64,000 nt of DNA from positions 124,001 to 188,000 of the forward strand of contig JBAJFG010000384.1 in assembly GCA_037903475.1 (NCBI GenBank), written 5' to 3'. Of the stretch, positions 1 to 10,198 are shown in pieces. The notes beneath the pieces are model-generated. The model was not told the DNA's origin and did not search any database. It saw only the letters and a program-made list of their open reading frames with translations. Numbering within the stretch: the first letter of the stretch is position 1; every line of letters begins with the position of its first letter. This DNA is from Ancylostoma caninum. Lineage: Eukaryota; Nematoda; Chromadorea; Rhabditida; Ancylostomatidae. The position numbers were made by a program, and so were the translations under genes.

Positions 1-215
1 TGAAATTCGTACCGTTTGCAGGGTTTCGTGGCGGGACTCATCACGGAACACTCGTCCGCGCTGTGGACACGTGTGAAATACCGCCATTATTTTCTGTGTT
101 TCTCTCGTGTTTCACGCTACTTCATCGTTGTCAATCAGTTCATCGTCCCTAAAAAAACCCGATATACTGCGAACTCTTCAACCGAAGAATTTCCATGAGT
201 GCTGCCTTTAAGCAA
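1..215 (+). repeat. Dispersed repeat R1, left copy
   Basis: About 210 bp that reappears inverted at 42028-42240. Conceptual translations of the two copies share blocks such as SSALWT and KYRH, and both end near a shared gctgcctttaa-type stretch. A shorter trace (about 49750-49800) lies in an intron of the minus-strand channel gene region. It is cut by the window start. Translated similarity without a recognisable protein suggests a degenerate mobile element rather than a gene. Confidence 0.6.
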
Positions 216-943
216 GCATTCAGCTAGGGGTTTTTTGGAACTCAATTAAAGTAGCCGATCAGTGGTGGATGTACGGGGGCCGAGAATGGTCTGTCAAATT
301 TTCCAAGAAATGCTCTGTAGGGTAGCTGAACATTCTGCATTAACCTTTTCTTAATTCAATGTTCTCACGAATCCCTTAATTTCAGTTTCAGTTTTAGTTT
401 TTCAATGAATATTTTCGAAATTAGGGCTATTCGGATCCCTAAAATGGCGGAAACCATAGTTTTTCTTTCCCACAACCCTCCTATTTGCGTCCGCCTCATG
501 CATTTGTCAACTTGTGGAATAAGCTCGGCGATTCCATCGGCTGGAATCTGTTTCACTATGTCCCGCAGCTCTGTGTACGTCAAATGCCTCTCGAGTATTC
601 ATTACGTTCTTCGTCTACCTTACTCGTTCGGCTCCTCACAAATTTCCCCTTATTCTTATTCCCATGCTCTATCGTTGATGTAGCTTATTGCATAGCTTTT
701 TGCTTTATGCACTTGCTGCATGGGTAATCTACGCTAGTCTGACTTTCACTTCTCCATTTTTAAGTAAAGGTATGACATGTTCTGATATAAAGAATCTATT
801 TCGAGTCCTTCATCTACCTTACTTGTTTGTTTCGTTTATTATTCCCGGTAATGGGTTTCGAAAGTTGAGGGCAAAAAGCAATGGTCATTGCACATGTTGG
901 TTCTGTTTCTTCTGAACTTGTAGGAATATCCCTCCATTTTCAG
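216..943. other. No recognisable exon; probably BAG6 intron or upstream sequence
   Basis: AT-rich sequence before the first exon I can support for the BAG6-like gene. Short open frames exist on both strands but none combines splice sites with recognisable protein. The 5' half of the BAG6-like gene (ubiquitin-like domain and more) must lie before the window or be hidden here. Confidence 0.5.
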
Positions 944-3900
944 GTGCTGGAGTCCTAGCTCATCTCGAGGCCTTGCTTTTGAGCTTCTCTACTCTTGGTG
1001 ACCTGGCAAATATAATAAACGTGAATGTGACACCCCTCGAGCACCATCGCTCTCGTTTTCGTGCCCACGTCATCGAAAATCAATTGAATGGCAATTCAAC
1101 TCCGTCTGTGGAAGGTAATTTTTGTCTATCGTTGTCTCATCTATTCATTATGTTATCATTTGTCGTTATCAAGTTTGTCGATTGTTTTTAAGTTGAAACT
1201 GGGTAGTATGGTTGTTTTGGAAGTTTGGTTCTCCATATATTCCCTTGCAAGCGTATTTAAATGTCATGGTCATTTCAGATTTACTCTCTGCATCGGAGCG
1301 TTTAGCAGCTCTTCGTTCCACAATTTCTTCTGTGATTTGCTCAGCTGGCGGTGAACTAGAGCGTGACTGGAATGGCAGGCGGATGAATATATCAGAAACC
1401 ATCCGGAACGTCGAGATCGCCACAATTCAGCAGCTGCTACGTGCGTTGCTGGATAGAAATAGTAGGCTTTTCTACCCTTGAGATCTTGGATTTTGTCATT
1501 TATGCGGCATACATGTTCCTTTACAGTTTCCGATGCCGAATTTAGTCACCGTATACAGAACTGCTTGAGAGATTACGTTCGTCAGCTTGTTGCGCTTGGC
1601 AATCACTGTTTTGTAGGTGCTGACGAAACAGCCTACGTACGAATACTATATGAAATACTGGTGGGCAACATAATGTTCTCTGATAGCATCATTACATTTC
1701 GTTTCTCTTCATGTTTAAGATGAGAGCAGATAGAAGCGTGGGTAACGTGGACGCAAATCTGACGCGGCTTCTGCATTTAAGAAATTGTATGCTTCCTCGT
1801 ATCGCAGCTTTTCTACGTGACCAAGGTGAGCAAATCTTATAAAACTTCAATTTGGAATGTTTTTTAGGAAGATATTTGTAGATTATTCAGGTCGTTTCCC
1901 AAATCTCGATGAAATCCCGTCTCGTCTTTTGGTATGGGCAAATCCGGATGATAGAGCGGTATTAGCCGGATCTCCGAGCAATTGTGGGCGGTCGATCCCA
2001 CAAAGCAGTCGGTCACATGATGGCAGTGTTGGTGACGTCGTGAATCACGAGGACTTTGATGAGGTATGCACTAAAGGAGATTTGATTTGATTTGATTTTG
2101 ATTTCTCCATCGTTTCGGGTCTAATTTTGCATAATTTCTCCTTTGTTCATCTTTCTAGGGCTTCCAAATTTATTCATTATGTGATCAAGAATGACTAATT
2201 TTGTTCGATTTGATTCATATTCGCTCCAGTATTGCGAATGCAGCGAAACATTTTTTCACACGTTTTGTATCTCTTCAGACATTGTTGTCCTTGGTTTTTA
2301 CCAGCAGATTGGTGGAGTGGATAGGGTTGAAAGGGGCTGTTGAGTTTCTAAACTCACATGAAGATCACGCATGAAAGACATCTTGCATCCCTCGTTTTCG
2401 ATGTCTTTCGTTTCGGCCACCAATATTTTTTATCGAAACGTTTCCACGATTTTCGATCTGGCTTCTTTGCATATCCTTCCACTGTTCGGTAGCCCTGCAG
2501 TTTATGCTTCTTTCCCTGAATGGGGCGTTATCACTAAAGAATTTTCCTTCCCGCCCTACCCGGTGTGTCACTACTTTTCACACGTCATTCCAGTCGCTAA
2601 TTGACCGCCTGAAATCCTCTCCAAGTTTACTGTTTAAGAGTAAGCTGCCATTGTTGTCCCGTTGCTACCGTTAGGAATGTTTAGGTGCAATACATTGCCA
2701 TTTTCTAATGTCTGGGGGTCGAAATCATATGCTGAGGATGGGATTTTCAATGTGCTAGCTAGTATGAAAAATAGAAAGCACCGGCGATAATGCAGTAGAG
2801 CCGTTTACGGTGACACTTACGTCGTATCAGGGGCGATCCAGTGGTAATAAACTTATTAAGGGCGATGCCTCTAGGTGATTTCTTTTACCTAGTTTTTTTT
2901 CCACACCGCCCATTTGCTGGTTGTCTGCGTACACTGCTGCTCTATTGCTATATATTGGTATATACTCAATAAGTAGAATGCCCTATTGAATCTTTGCAAA
3001 GATGATAGTGTTGAATAGCAGGCTCTCCAATATGTAGTATAGAAGTAGTGAAATCTGCCTCTTTGGTTTCTTCGCACAGCAAAATCTGTTTCATCCACGT
3101 GATGGGTTCCTCTTAATATCCGCTATAGATGAGTTTGACAATTTTTCACCACTGTTTTCACTAACTAGACTCGAAATCGACACGCCTCTTCGGATGGACC
3201 GACTCCAGCCAAGATGCGAAAGGTGGAGGATGCGGAAATACATTCTGATGATAAGGACGTGTGAAGCTTAATGATGACAGTGTAGTGAAGGCTTATTAAA
3301 GTAGATCCGATGATTTTCTTATTATTCTTGAATATCATATTTATGTCTGTTAGAGTTCTTTGGCTTTAGTGCTAGGTGCATGGTTTTATGAGTGCATTAC
3401 TTCATGTTGTTTTCTGAAATCTCAGTGATTCGGCAAATCTCTAATTTTTTTCTCTGCAATAGTCCACTTCAGCTATGTTTCTTTAATTAGCTAACCAATT
3501 CTAAATAGAAAGAAACGACTGTGATCCTGTTGACTAGCTCCTTGCATCGGGTGGTTGCATGTCATAAGCTCACCGACACGTCAGCTACAAGGTGGACGTA
3601 GTTTCGCGTGTTCGTTTGGCTGCATTCAATCTCATCATTTTTCTCCAAAGGTGGCATTTTTCCTGCATCAACTTTCGTTATCGTTTATCTCGTTCTTTGT
3701 TATCTCGTGTGCCTCTTTTAGTTTCCATGTTTCTAATTGCTGCTAAATTCCGTATGTGTTGTTTTACCGCAAGATTCTATAAGTTATCGAATTTGAATAA
3801 ATAGCTTCACAATCTCAGGGTAACTATTACTTTGTTATCGCTGTTTCGCGATTAGTTTTTTTTTTTCGAAGCGATATTCCCATTATACTTGTCATATCAA

Positions 3901-4959
3901 TGTCTGACGCTCGAGCTTTCAGCCTGAGCCATCGACATCTCGTGGTTATTCGCTAATGTCCGGTGCTGCACAAACTTCTGTACCAACGAGAGATGCGTTT
4001 GCTGGCATCAATCCTCATGATTACGATGGCGATTGGCGACGATCTTTCCCTGTAGCTTATTCGTTAATTTTAATGAACATCTCAGTTTTCTTAACAAACT
4101 ACGCTGTTATTCAGGAGTGGCTCGATATGATTGAAAGAGATTCGCTGTCCGCCCAAACCAACCCTCGTCGTCCCCGCAATCGCAGTGACGTTTACCAGTC
4201 GGCGTTCCCCGAGCACACGAGGAGGGTATGTCATCATTTCTTCTACTCCACATAGAGTCAGGTGTGTAACGATAGGTTCTGAAGAGAGGACTTGCATGAG
4301 GTGGGTGAGGCCGGTATGCAAAGGTGTGGTGTTGAAGTTCGTGTGTACAAGGAGAGCATCGCATTTTTGCCGGTCGAGAGGTGTCGTGAGGAGCTATATG
4401 AAATGGAGGGGATAGTAAAGGTGTGGTCATGGCGAGGGGTAGGAATTCGCTTGCAAAAGGTGTGGATCATTGGCAAAAGGTTGTGGATCATATGTTTGCC
4501 AGCTGGGAGTGAGGGAAAGCGTATCGTATGGGAGTCGACTTTTTGTCATCACCACCCGTTGAGCCTGGCTCACAATAAATGGAGGTTCTGGATTGAATTG
4601 TATACATTGTAGCAAGTTGTGCCTGAAAATGCATCTGAAGAGGATGTGCTGTCGTCAGCATTGCGAGAATCCGTTAATAACGCATTCCGAGGGAATATCC
4701 CGGTGAGAGATTCATTATTGATGTACTTTGTAACTGTTGGCATCCATCATCAAATCGGATGCACTTGATTGGAATAAGAAGTGGGGAATCCGTTTTGATT
4801 TTTCAGCCTGCTACCGATGAGCACATGAGCTCACCCGCTGCTATGAATGCGATAAACGAGCTGCTGAATGCTGCTATTCAGCATCGACTTGAAGAAGACC
4901 CAGACTATGACCCAGCTCGATACCCAGAAATTGCTCGAAAAATCGGGAAAAAGCCGTGA
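944..4959 (+). CDS. BAG6/Scythe-like chaperone protein, C-terminal part
   Basis: Ten exons fit in phase: 944-1114, 1279-1461, 1527-1660, 1720-1825, 1891-2063, 3169-3258, 3923-4051, 4115-4225, 4613-4702 and 4807-4959 (TGA), giving 446 codons of the C-terminal region. The call rests on two blocks. Exon 8 reads EWLDMIERD then SDVYQSAFPEHTRR, matching the human BAG6 pattern W-x3-I-x2-D followed by SDAYLSGMPAKRRK. The last exon contains HRLEEDPDYDPARYPE, matching KRLQEDPNYSPQRFPN in the BAG-similar C-terminal domain. BAG6 acts in the cytosol and nucleus, holding hydrophobic clients for tail-anchored membrane insertion or degradation. Exons 1-5 are weakly conserved and assigned by phase and splice signals. 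The introns at 2064-3168 and 3259-3922 show no other gene. The N-terminus lies outside the window or is unrecognised. Confidence 0.8.
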
Positions 4960-6331
4960 ATCCTGGTGATAGACCATATGCTCACTGTATGGACACTTCA
5001 CTTGGCTCCAACTGTTTTCGTTTCTGTTTTCATAAATTTGCATATCTGTCATCCTTCTACTAGTTCTCTTCGTGCCGTTGCCTTTTCCAGGGTGATATTT
5101 GATGAGTTGGTGGGCTGTGTTACGTACTCTTGGTGAGATCGCTGCTTTTAATTGGATTCTTTGATCGCCCATAGTATCCTGACGTGTTTCTGTTTTTTTT
5201 TAAGAGCAAACAACGAGTAACGTTATATGTTTTCATGTTTTATAGCCAAAGAACACTGTGTTACACAATGTTTGACTTTCAAGTGAAATCCCTATTTATG
5301 TTCCTGAGAAGTTCTACATAGATTGATAAATGCTTTATTCATTTGCCATCCACGTTGTGCTTGGGTGTTCATGAACACAGCCGTACTACTCTTCTTCAGG
5401 AATTATAATGAACAGGTGTTACGAATAGGAACAAACACTTCATTGTGGGAAGTAGGAGTTTCGAGTTCTGTTCGTAGTTTTCTTCGTACAATTTATTCTT
5501 ACACGGAACTTTGGGGTATGGTGTAGAGCAAATCTTCTATTGAAGATTTCATAAAAAGTTGCGTAGATTTTTCAAATATCGTCAGTGTTCTTGATTTTTC
5601 TTGGGATTTTTAGGCTAGATAGATCATGAAAGGTCAGATTACCAAACTATAAAAACATATTTGAACAGGGTATTATCGAAAAGCGTTTGGATTGTTCCAG
5701 TATGTTTACCTGACTGGGAAATTGTCTTGAAACCGCTATTTTACTGGGCATCGATTAATCTGATCGGATGAGTGCCAACATAGCAGCACAAATTTAGTCA
5801 TAAATTGAGCAAATTTTGGCATTACGTGGTTTTGTAGAAGAATCGCAAACGTGCGGTCGGAAATGCTTCATAGAGACAACTTTTCAAGGAGCTGAAACTT
5901 CAAATAGTACCATTACAGTAGGCAAACCTAGTTTAACAAGTTCACGATGGTGGATGCTAGGTATGGGTACTCCCACAACATTAGAGTTTAATGTTATTAC
6001 GTTGGAAATTGAGATGTTCCGTGTTGCAGTGGACAGAAACACGGACAGGGGGAGGTTTGAAGCCAATTTCGAGAGAGCAAATATGCCGTAAGTGAATCCC
6101 ATGAGGATCCTTTTCTGGGAGAGAACTACTTCTTCCACGGCGTCCATTCCGCGATGGCCGTTGCTGACTAAGCTATGTATTTGTTGGGTATATTAATCAA
6201 CAAGTTAATGGAGTTTTCCTGATCAGAAATTCATCAACAGTAAGTGAGGGGGTACATCCTAGTATTTTATGATTCATCGATACATATCTGTGAATTGCAG
6301 TTCTATTTACAGATTGTAAATCTGTGGCTCC
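4960..6331. other. Intergenic, nothing recognisable
   Basis: Follows the BAG6-like stop codon. Frames at 5323-5526 and 5816-6091 (+) are short, lack convincing splice context and resemble no family I know. I see no transposon termini before the hAT element at 6332. Confidence 0.5.
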
Positions 6332-6574
6332 CAGTGGCGGAAGCCCCCCCCCCCCCCATAGAATGGGTCGCCAAATTTTTGGAATTACTTTACAACACAA
6401 ATAAAAATTATTTTTGTTTCTATTATCATTTTTGAAACAATTATTATTTATTTTTTATTATTGTAATAAATATTTTTATTAATTTTATTTGCCGTCTGGG
6501 TCCCCAAAACGGCGAAGACTCCACTCTTTTCCCGCCCCCCCCCCCCTCCCGCTCACTTTCTGCGTCCGCCACTG
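6332..6574. mobile_element. hAT-type MITE with 8-bp target duplication
   Basis: Inverted ends CAGTGGCGGA and TCCGCCACTG bound a 243-bp element. The flanks are gtggctcc (6324-6331) and gtggcttc (6575-6582), an 8-bp duplication with one mismatch, as expected for hAT transposons. Just inside the two ends are C-tracts of at least 12 nt (about 6344-6357 and 6535-6546), and the centre is very AT-rich. There is no coding capacity, so it is non-autonomous. Confidence 0.85.
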
Positions 6575-6844
6575 GTGGCTTCATGTATTGATTTTGCTCT
6601 ATTTTAACCTTGCATTATTCCGATTTTTAGTATGTAGTTTTCTGGGATTTCACCAATTGCTTTGTAAAGCAGGACTGGAGCGGAAGAGCATAATCACAGG
6701 GCACGAGTCGCACTTAGGCATGTTACTCCTTCCTCTCCTTCTTCCGTCTGCATTGGTTTTTTAAACGCTTTCGTCTGCTTTCACGTGGTGTTAAATTTGT
6801 TTCATATGCTTTAACCTCTGTAATTTCATTACAGAGTGGCAAAA

Positions 6845-7192
6845 ATGCGAGAGCCGAGTCGAAGTGCTTCCGAAATACTGGCTCGCGCACGAAGAAGTGC
6901 CCGCAAACAGGTGATTCTTTCGTTTTGAGAATGTTTCAGACAAATATTCTATTCAAAGCGCTGCCAGTCTAATGAATGTTATACAAGAAGGGTGTCAAGA
7001 CCGTGAATGGATGTTCGTTTCGAAGTGTTCCAAATCTATCCGATGCTTCGCTTCCCGTTTCACCGTTATCAGTTTGAGTTCGTTGTCCTCAATATACAGG
7101 GAACTCCAAACGGCCAGCGGATACTGATCAGTGCCGGTGCATGGCAGCCTGACAGAGAGTATCGGAGAACATTATCACAGCGCTATCGGTAA
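6845..7192 (+). CDS. Possible small two-exon gene (52 codons)
   Basis: Exon 6845-6910 (MREPSRSASEILARARRSAR...) follows a ttcattacag acceptor ten nucleotides before the ATG and ends at CAG|gtgatt. Exon 7100-7192 follows aatatacag, continues in phase 0 and ends QRYR-TAA. The product would be 52 aa, strongly basic, with many Arg and Ser and no signal peptide or membrane segment. I do not recognise the family. It sits between BAG6-like and TIPRL-like genes on the same strand, so a short peptide gene or a chance pair of splice signals are both possible. Confidence 0.35.
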
Positions 7193-7218
7193 CGAGGATA
7201 ACGGCAGACAGATAGGGT

Positions 7219-7359
7219 TTCACGCCGCACCATGGCCTGGCCCGCACTCACCTGGCTGTTTGGAGATCCCTGCACACCATCAGCTTGTCCATGCCACACC
7301 ACGTATGATAATGCATAGATGATGTGGCGTGGATAGGCTGACCGGCGGTGCGGCGTGAT
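7219..7359. repeat. Short foldback (MITE-like hairpin)
   Basis: ttcacgccgcacc on the left is matched by ggtgcggcgtga on the right. Inside, cagcttgtccatgccacacc pairs with gatgtggcgtggataggctg. The whole 140-bp unit can fold into one imperfect hairpin around 7295-7320. No coding potential. Confidence 0.65.
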
Positions 7360-7560
7360 GCAATGGGGCTCGTCGCGTTTCTTACCCAGACAGCCGGGTA
7401 ATTAGAGGTGCGAGCCAAGTGTGAGTGCCATTGGCAATCACCGGTACTGTATCCGACTTATTGATCTCACACTAGTCCCACCCCTTGTCCGCCTCCCTGC
7501 CGCGTCACCGCGTGCGATCGCCGCAACGCCTACAGAAGCTCTATGCGCAAAATTTTCGCA
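7360..7560 (+). repeat. Dispersed repeat R2, forward copy
   Basis: Begins with tgcaatggggctcgtcgcgt and continues through a GC-rich stretch. A divergent copy lies inverted at 8820-9005; both contain cgcgtttcttaccca(g) and a catctcac/gatctcac block followed by a C-rich run. Probably a non-autonomous mobile repeat. Confidence 0.55.
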
Positions 7561-7824
7561 AAAAGAAAGAAATTTAGAGTACGGTGCCACAGAAGCAAAG
7601 GGGGATGTTTCGTTGCTGTTTTAACACGTTCGACTGAATTTGAAAACTAGTACTTCCTTCTAGGAGTTTAAAATGAACTTGAGAACTTGTATATTTTTCA
7701 AAGTTCAGAATTACAGAGTTTTTATCTGAGGAAAAGTGCCTATTATTGCTTAGGTCAATGCTTAACTGCAGGTTGGCTACTTTTACAACTTTTCAGTTAC
7801 CTTTTTTGTTTCAGTTATGCCTCT

Positions 7825-7892
7825 ATGCAAAATGTTTGGTGACCCACGCAGGCTCATTATGCAAAATGTTTGGTGACCCACGCAGGCTCATT
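7825..7892. repeat. Exact 34-bp tandem duplication
   Basis: The 34-bp unit beginning atgcaaaatgtttggtgacc occurs twice back to back without a mismatch (7825-7858 and 7859-7892). Perfect identity implies a recent duplication. Confidence 0.9.
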
Positions 7893-8819
7893 AATGCATG
7901 TGAGGTGCGAAAACCATCTCGGAGGTATAATTAATACCTCTGGGGCTAGCCGTAGGGGAAATACAGGATGGAAATATATCGATGGAGGTGTCATTATGCC
8001 ACCAAAGTGTGTTAACGCGAATATTGATCCGAAAAAAGGTTTATTCAAGATTCCAAAGTTAAAGCTAGGATGTTACAAGCTTCATAGGAGTTGGAATTCA
8101 ATTTTCATAGGAGTTCGTTCACATTCAAGCAGGATTACTAACTGGCAAGGTAATTTTTTTTAAATCTTGAAATGAGTGATTTGGTGATCAGTGGTTGAAA
8201 ATTACTGGCTCACTTGATGTCAATTCAACATTAAACCTCAACAAGCTTTTCTGATATCCTAGCTCAATTTTTCTTTTATAAATGGAAAACAACTATGCGC
8301 CATGCGATATTTTCTGTCAAGAATAAGTGTCTTTGGCGGTGTTCAGACTCATGACGCTCAGAGTTTAGATGAAGTAGGATGAACCAGATACTAGCAGGTG
8401 GGCCTCCTCCTTTGTTCAGTTCATTCCACTTAATTCTAACAAAATTTTCCCGTTTCTGCGGAAATAGAGTACGACTTTTTGCTTTTATACCGTGTTACAT
8501 ATTCTACTGAACTTTGAAAGGTCCTATCAAACTGATTTCGGTAATGCTTAAGTTCCGCTTTCTGTTGAAGCAGCGCTTACTTCGATTTGAGAAGAAAAAA
8601 TGAGCTAAGGTGTCAGATGTGATGAGAGAAGTTTACTCTTTAATTGACCACAAGTAGGCCTGGTGCGTGAGTACTACAATATCACACCTCTCAGGTTTCA
8701 TTACAATATTTTTCTCGATGAAAACTCATTCAGAAAATAAAAGATTTTTGGCACATTCTCCGTTGTTCTTGGATTAGCTTTATGAACCAAATATAAATTT
8801 TCCCTGCTTTCCTGGACTC
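7893..8819. other. No recognisable gene
   Basis: A 97-codon frame at 7870-8163 (+) starts inside the tandem duplication and shows no domain, signal or splice structure. The rest is AT-rich with frequent stops on both strands. Confidence 0.45.
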
Positions 8820-9005
8820 ATTTTAACGCTCTTGAGCAATCCGTCGCGTTTCCCGCATCGCGAACGCCGCGCGCGGCAGGATGCGAAGTAGGCTGGGCAG
8901 GAGGCGGGGCTTGGTGAGATGCCGAATCGGTTGACCTTTCCCAGGCAATGCTATGAAGGGTCATCCAGCTGCCTGGGTAAGAAACGCGGCGGAGCCGATG
9001 CAATG
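8820..9005 (-). repeat. Dispersed repeat R2, inverted copy
   Basis: Read on the minus strand this matches the 7360-7560 copy, including the cgcgtttcttaccca block. Local GC is well above that of the flanks. A minus-strand frame covers it but matches no protein I know. Confidence 0.55.
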
Positions 9006-9086
9006 ATTTTTTGAGAAAAACTGTCCAATCTGTTGATTTTGACGGTGCGCTCCATGTACCAGTTAGCCACGCGGCTAAGTTGGCAT

Positions 9087-9290
9087 TAGGCCCATAGCAT
9101 ACTTCACAGCGACACCGTCGCGGTGAAGAAAATGAATGGAAATGATGAGAACAAAATGTTACAAGTTCTCATATCTTATCACACAGTTTGCATGGAATAC
9201 CGTGCTGGCATAGGAGCAACAATGAAAGGCTTGTGGTGGTGAGTGGTCGCTGCGACAACGTCGCTGTGTAGTATGCCACAGCCCTTAGAG
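9087..9290. repeat. Foldback element, about 200 bp
   Basis: Left arm gcccatagcatacttcacag continues cgacaccgtcgc; the right arm is its inverted match, gacaacgtcgctgtgtag followed by tatgccacagccc. The pair forms a hairpin typical of nematode foldback MITEs. Confidence 0.65.
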
Positions 9291-9515
9291 CGAGGTGGAA
9301 GACTTATCAGCTACTTGGATCAATAGCTACATTTATAATAGGTCGGAATCCTATTCGGTCGGATAACAAAAGGTACGTATTGATCCTCGTTATCCGATAA
9401 TCGATACATATTCGTTATCCGACCGGATCGGACTCCGACGTACTATAAATGCAAGCTAATGAAAACAATTGCGATAGGCGCATCACCTCGCTCTACTGAG
9501 AATGTAGCTGTGGTG
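9291..9515. repeat. Foldback element, about 220 bp, nested palindromes
   Basis: Outer arms agcgaggtg (left) and cacctcgct (right) enclose a second palindrome, tcggtcggataac and gttatccgaccgga, around 9345-9430. The right flank gtagctgtgg mirrors the ccacagccc of the neighbouring foldback, so the two elements share or abut termini. Confidence 0.6.
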
Positions 9516-9540
9516 TTGACTGGTGCATGCACTGTCTGAC

Positions 9541-9566
9541 TCTACACTCTACACTCTACACTCTAC
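9541..9566. repeat. 7-bp microsatellite (TCTACAC)n
   Basis: About 3.7 copies of a 7-nt unit, tctacac, directly right of the foldback cluster. Confidence 0.85.
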
Positions 9567-9732
9567 TCCGACGTCATTTCCGGAGCCGTTTTAACATGTG
9601 AGACAACAACAGGAATCCTTGCTATCAAAAAAATAGTATGTTGTACACAACTTTTCACAAGCCGCTTTGCGCTATCCACACAGTGCAAGTACTTGGCACT
9701 ACGAAAGAACTGCCGGCACAATTCCACGCTAA

Positions 9733-10130
9733 GAGCCCCAAAATTTTCAGAGAAATTGTTGCGTCGAAACTTAGTATAGGGAGGTTATTTGAAGTGCTGA
9801 ACACGAATATCGTATCCATTTTGTCCGTAACCACATTTTTATAGGGTTACGGTATGTGTACGGTGGCAAATTCGGAGAAAATTCCAATTTTGGGTAGAAA
9901 ATGAAGGTGTCACGCAAAATAATGTTGAGATTCTTGATCAGCGCCTAGAACAACCCCTCTACGCAAAATTTGAGATGATTCTGTGAGATACCGTATCTGC
10001 GGTGTACCTACCGTAACCCTACAAAAATTTGCTTACGGTGCAAAATGAATACGATGTTCGTGTTCAGCATCTCACATAACCCCTATATACAAAGTTTTGG
10101 CGAATAATTTATTTTTGAAAATTTTGGGGC
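9733..10130. repeat. 400-bp foldback element
   Basis: The left arm (9733-9865) and right arm (10000-10130) are inverted copies: agccccaaaattttca pairs with gaaaattttggggcccc, ctgaacacgaatatcgta pairs with tacgatgttcgtgttcag, and atagggttacggta pairs with taccgtaaccctaca. The motif gctgaacacgaatat also occurs in the array at 62310-62800, so the families may be related. Confidence 0.7.
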
Positions 10131-10190
10131 CCCTAATGTGAAATAGTGCCTTACTATGTTATCCAAACTGTTCCTTCTAGGATGATGTTC

Positions 10191-10198
10191 CTTTTAGG
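10191..10198 (+). promoter_or_regulatory. Probable trans-splice acceptor of the TIPRL-like gene
   Basis: cttttag ends one nucleotide before the ATG at 10199, and another acceptor (ttccttctag) lies just upstream. An ATG between them is closed by an in-frame stop after six codons, so the message probably starts at this acceptor, as with spliced-leader addition in nematodes. Inference from position only. Confidence 0.45.
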
